DNA from: Branchipolynoe longqiensis
Lineage: Eukaryota; Annelida; Polychaeta; Phyllodocida; Polynoidae
Length of the DNA: 64,000 bases
NCBI GenBank assembly: GCA_030323885.1
Contig: JASIRB010003768.1
Span: 62,001 to 126,000, forward strand
Reading direction: 5' to 3'
In this document: positions 62,038-64,000 of the stretch, one piece after another
Layout of the letters: each line of letters begins with the position of its first letter
Position numbering within the stretch: position 1 is the first letter of the stretch
Notes under the pieces: model-generated
The model's database searches: none
What the model was told of the DNA's origin: nothing
What the model saw: the letters and a program-made list of their open reading frames with translations, nothing else
Made by a program: the position numbers and the translations under genes

Positions 62038-62582
62038 ACAACCCATTGACTTCGCGCTCTCTTGTGCCTGCTCTCTCCCTGCATGTCTGCGCCCCCCCTG
62101 CCCATGTATCCCTTCCCCCACATCCACATTTGACCACCAACTATTATAACTCAATGAGACCCACTACCAGTACTCGAGACCCGTTGCCACCACTGAATGA
62201 CTACATCTTCAACCAGCAATGCACACAATATAAACCACTATACATGCACAACATGGCACTACTAAAAGATTAACCGTTATTAAAACGAAATCTAACTGAT
62301 ATACAAACACAGCATATGATTTAACCAATAGTGTAAATTACTGCACACTCTATCTTGATGCATATACCTTGCATTATGTTGAGTACCTATGCTGTACACT
62401 ATGCAGCATAACCTGCTCCCCCACTTTCTTTTTATGTTCAGAATGGGTTGTGCTGTACACTATGCAACACATTCCACTTCCACTATGTACAGATCAAATG
62501 CGATCGCTCCAACGGCTGGAAGACCAGTGCCCCGGTGCTGACAAAATATGTATTCAGATGAATAAAATATTTACCCCCCCCC

Positions 62583-63957
62583 CAAGCAAGGTGTTAGATT
62601 TACTGTAACAAAAGGGTTAGCTACTTCAAGGTGTTAGATTTACTGTAAGAAAAGGGTTACCAACTTCAAGATGTTAGATTTACTGTAACAAAAGGGTTAG
62701 ATACTTCAAGATGTTAGATTTACTGTAACAAAAGGGTTAGCTACTTCACGATGTTAGATTTACTGTAACAAAAGGGTTAGCTACTTCAAGATGTTAGATT
62801 TACTGTAACAAAAGGGTTAGCTACTTCAAGATGTTAGATTTACTGTTACAAAAGGGCTAGATACTTCAAGATGTTAGATTTACTGTAACATAAGGGTGAG
62901 GTTAGATTTACTGTAACAAAAGGGTTAGCTGCTTCAAATGTTAGATTTACTGTAACAAAAGGGTTAGCTACTTCAAGATGTTAGATTTACTGTAACAAAA
63001 GGGTTACCAACTTCAAGATGTTAGATTTACTGTAACAAAAGGGTTACCAACTTCAAGATGTTATATTTACTGTAACAAAAGGGTTAGATACTTCAAGATG
63101 TTAGATTTACTGTAAGAAAAGGGTCAGCTACTTCAAGATGTTAGATTTACTGTTACAAAAGGGTTAGATACTTCAAGATGTTAGATTTACTGTTACAAAA
63201 GGGTTAGATACTTCAAGAGGTTAGATTCACTGTAACAAAAGGGTTAGCTACTTCAAGATGTTAGATTTACTGTAAGAAAAGGGTTAGATACTTCAAGGTG
63301 TTAGATTTACTGTAACAAATGGGTTAGCTACTTCAAGATGTTAGATTTACTGTAACAAAAGGGTTAGCTACTTCAAGATGTTAGATTTACTGTAACAAAA
63401 GGGTCAGCTACTTCAAGATGTTAGATTTACTGTAAGAAAAGGGTTAGTTACTTCAAGGTGTTAGATATTCTGTATCAAAAAGGTTACCAACTTCAAGGTG
63501 TTAGATCTACTGTAAGAAAAGGGTTAGCTACTTCAAGGTGTTAGATTTACTGTAACAAAAAGGTTAACTACTTCAAGGTGTTAGATTTACTGTAACAAAA
63601 GGGTTAGATACTTCAAGAGGTTAGTTTTACTGTAACAAAAGGGTTAGCTACTTCAAGGTGTTAGATTTACTGTAACAAATGTGTTAGCTACTTCAAGGTT
63701 TTAGATTTACTGTAACAAAAGGGTTAGCTGCTTCAAATGTTAGATTTACTGTAACAAAAGGGTCAGCTCTTTCAAGGTGTTAGATTTACTGTAACACAAG
63801 GGTCAGCTACTTCAAGGTGTTAGATTTACTGTTAGAAAAGGGTTAGCTACTTCAAGGTGTTAGATGTACTGTTACAAAAGGGTTAGCTACTTCAAGGTGT
63901 TAGATTTACTGTTACAAAAGGGTTAGTTACTTCAAGGTGTTAGATTTACTGGTACAA
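62583..63957 (+). repeat. 40-bp satellite, block 2
   Basis: About 34 units of TTAGATTTACTGTAACAAAA GGGTTAGCTACTTCAAGATG. Variants include ACCAACTTC, AGATACTTC and gain/loss of 3-4 nt (62890-62945, 63738). The array runs to within about 45 bp of the window end. Units in the last third mostly end AAGGTG in place of AAGATG, suggesting local homogenisation. Confidence 0.97.
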
Positions 63958-64000
63958 TTTATTTTAATCTTACCGGTAAGCACATATATGTGCTATCATC

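Noticed and set aside
59571..63957. CRISPR array or telomere
   Set aside because: Units are tandem with no unique spacers and the genome is eukaryotic. The period is 40 bp, not a 6-7-bp telomere repeat.

Overview
This is a eukaryotic (metazoan) nuclear window packed with transposable elements. I could not identify a confident host gene. The evidence for an animal genome is a GT-AG intron in the transposon genes, tRNA-derived SINEs, several non-LTR retrotransposon lineages, Ty3/gypsy elements, a tyrosine-recombinase retrotransposon, PIF/Harbinger transposons, many MITE-like elements and satellite DNA. The mix (I-clade LINEs with CAAT tails, Ngaro-like YR elements, MADF-BESS Harbingers) suggests a marine invertebrate, perhaps a lophotrochozoan such as a mollusc. 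That taxonomic call is only an inference.

Layout. 0.9-5.6 kb holds a decayed Ngaro/PAT-type YR retrotransposon on the minus strand with its A1-ORFs-B1A2-B2 split direct repeats still legible. 5.6-16 kb is AT-rich and gene-free. It carries copies of one tRNA-derived SINE, a 502-bp terminal-repeat miniature retrotransposon whose LTRs contain a tRNA-like sequence, and several small repeat families. 16.1-21.1 kb holds nested inverted-repeat elements, including one of about 1.6 kb whose ends are arrays of a CGTCGGGCC-type motif. 21.6-40.0 kb is built from three copies of one autonomous PIF/Harbinger family. Each has a MADF-BESS DNA-binding-type gene convergent with a DDE transposase, and the copies are interleaved with their own MITEs (TIR AGGCCCTGTCACATTACGG) and interrupted by LINEs. 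A near-perfect palindrome of about 370 bp lies at 34.33-34.70 kb.

40.0-48.5 kb contains two minus-strand Ty3/gypsy elements in tandem. They appear to share one LTR (43855-44012), which has a polypurine tract on one side and a primer-binding site on the other. 48.9-51.0 kb has a GA microsatellite, a weak candidate first exon and an 852-bp TIR element. 52.4-57.4 kb is an I-clade LINE interrupted by two other 5'-truncated LINEs with visible target-site duplications. 57.9-59.5 kb is a GC-rich Gag-like ORF. 59.6-64.0 kb contains two blocks of a 40-bp satellite around a copy of a roughly 1-kb dispersed repeat.

How the parts work together: the Harbinger transposase and MADF-BESS protein are the plausible trans-acting source for the 25-35.5 kb MITEs with matching termini. 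LINE proteins presumably mobilise the SINE, and the gypsy and YR elements encode their own replication proteins, though every copy here has at least one disabling lesion. Coordinates of element ends are by eye. Several ORF starts quoted by simple ORF callers are not ATG, and I note this where it matters.
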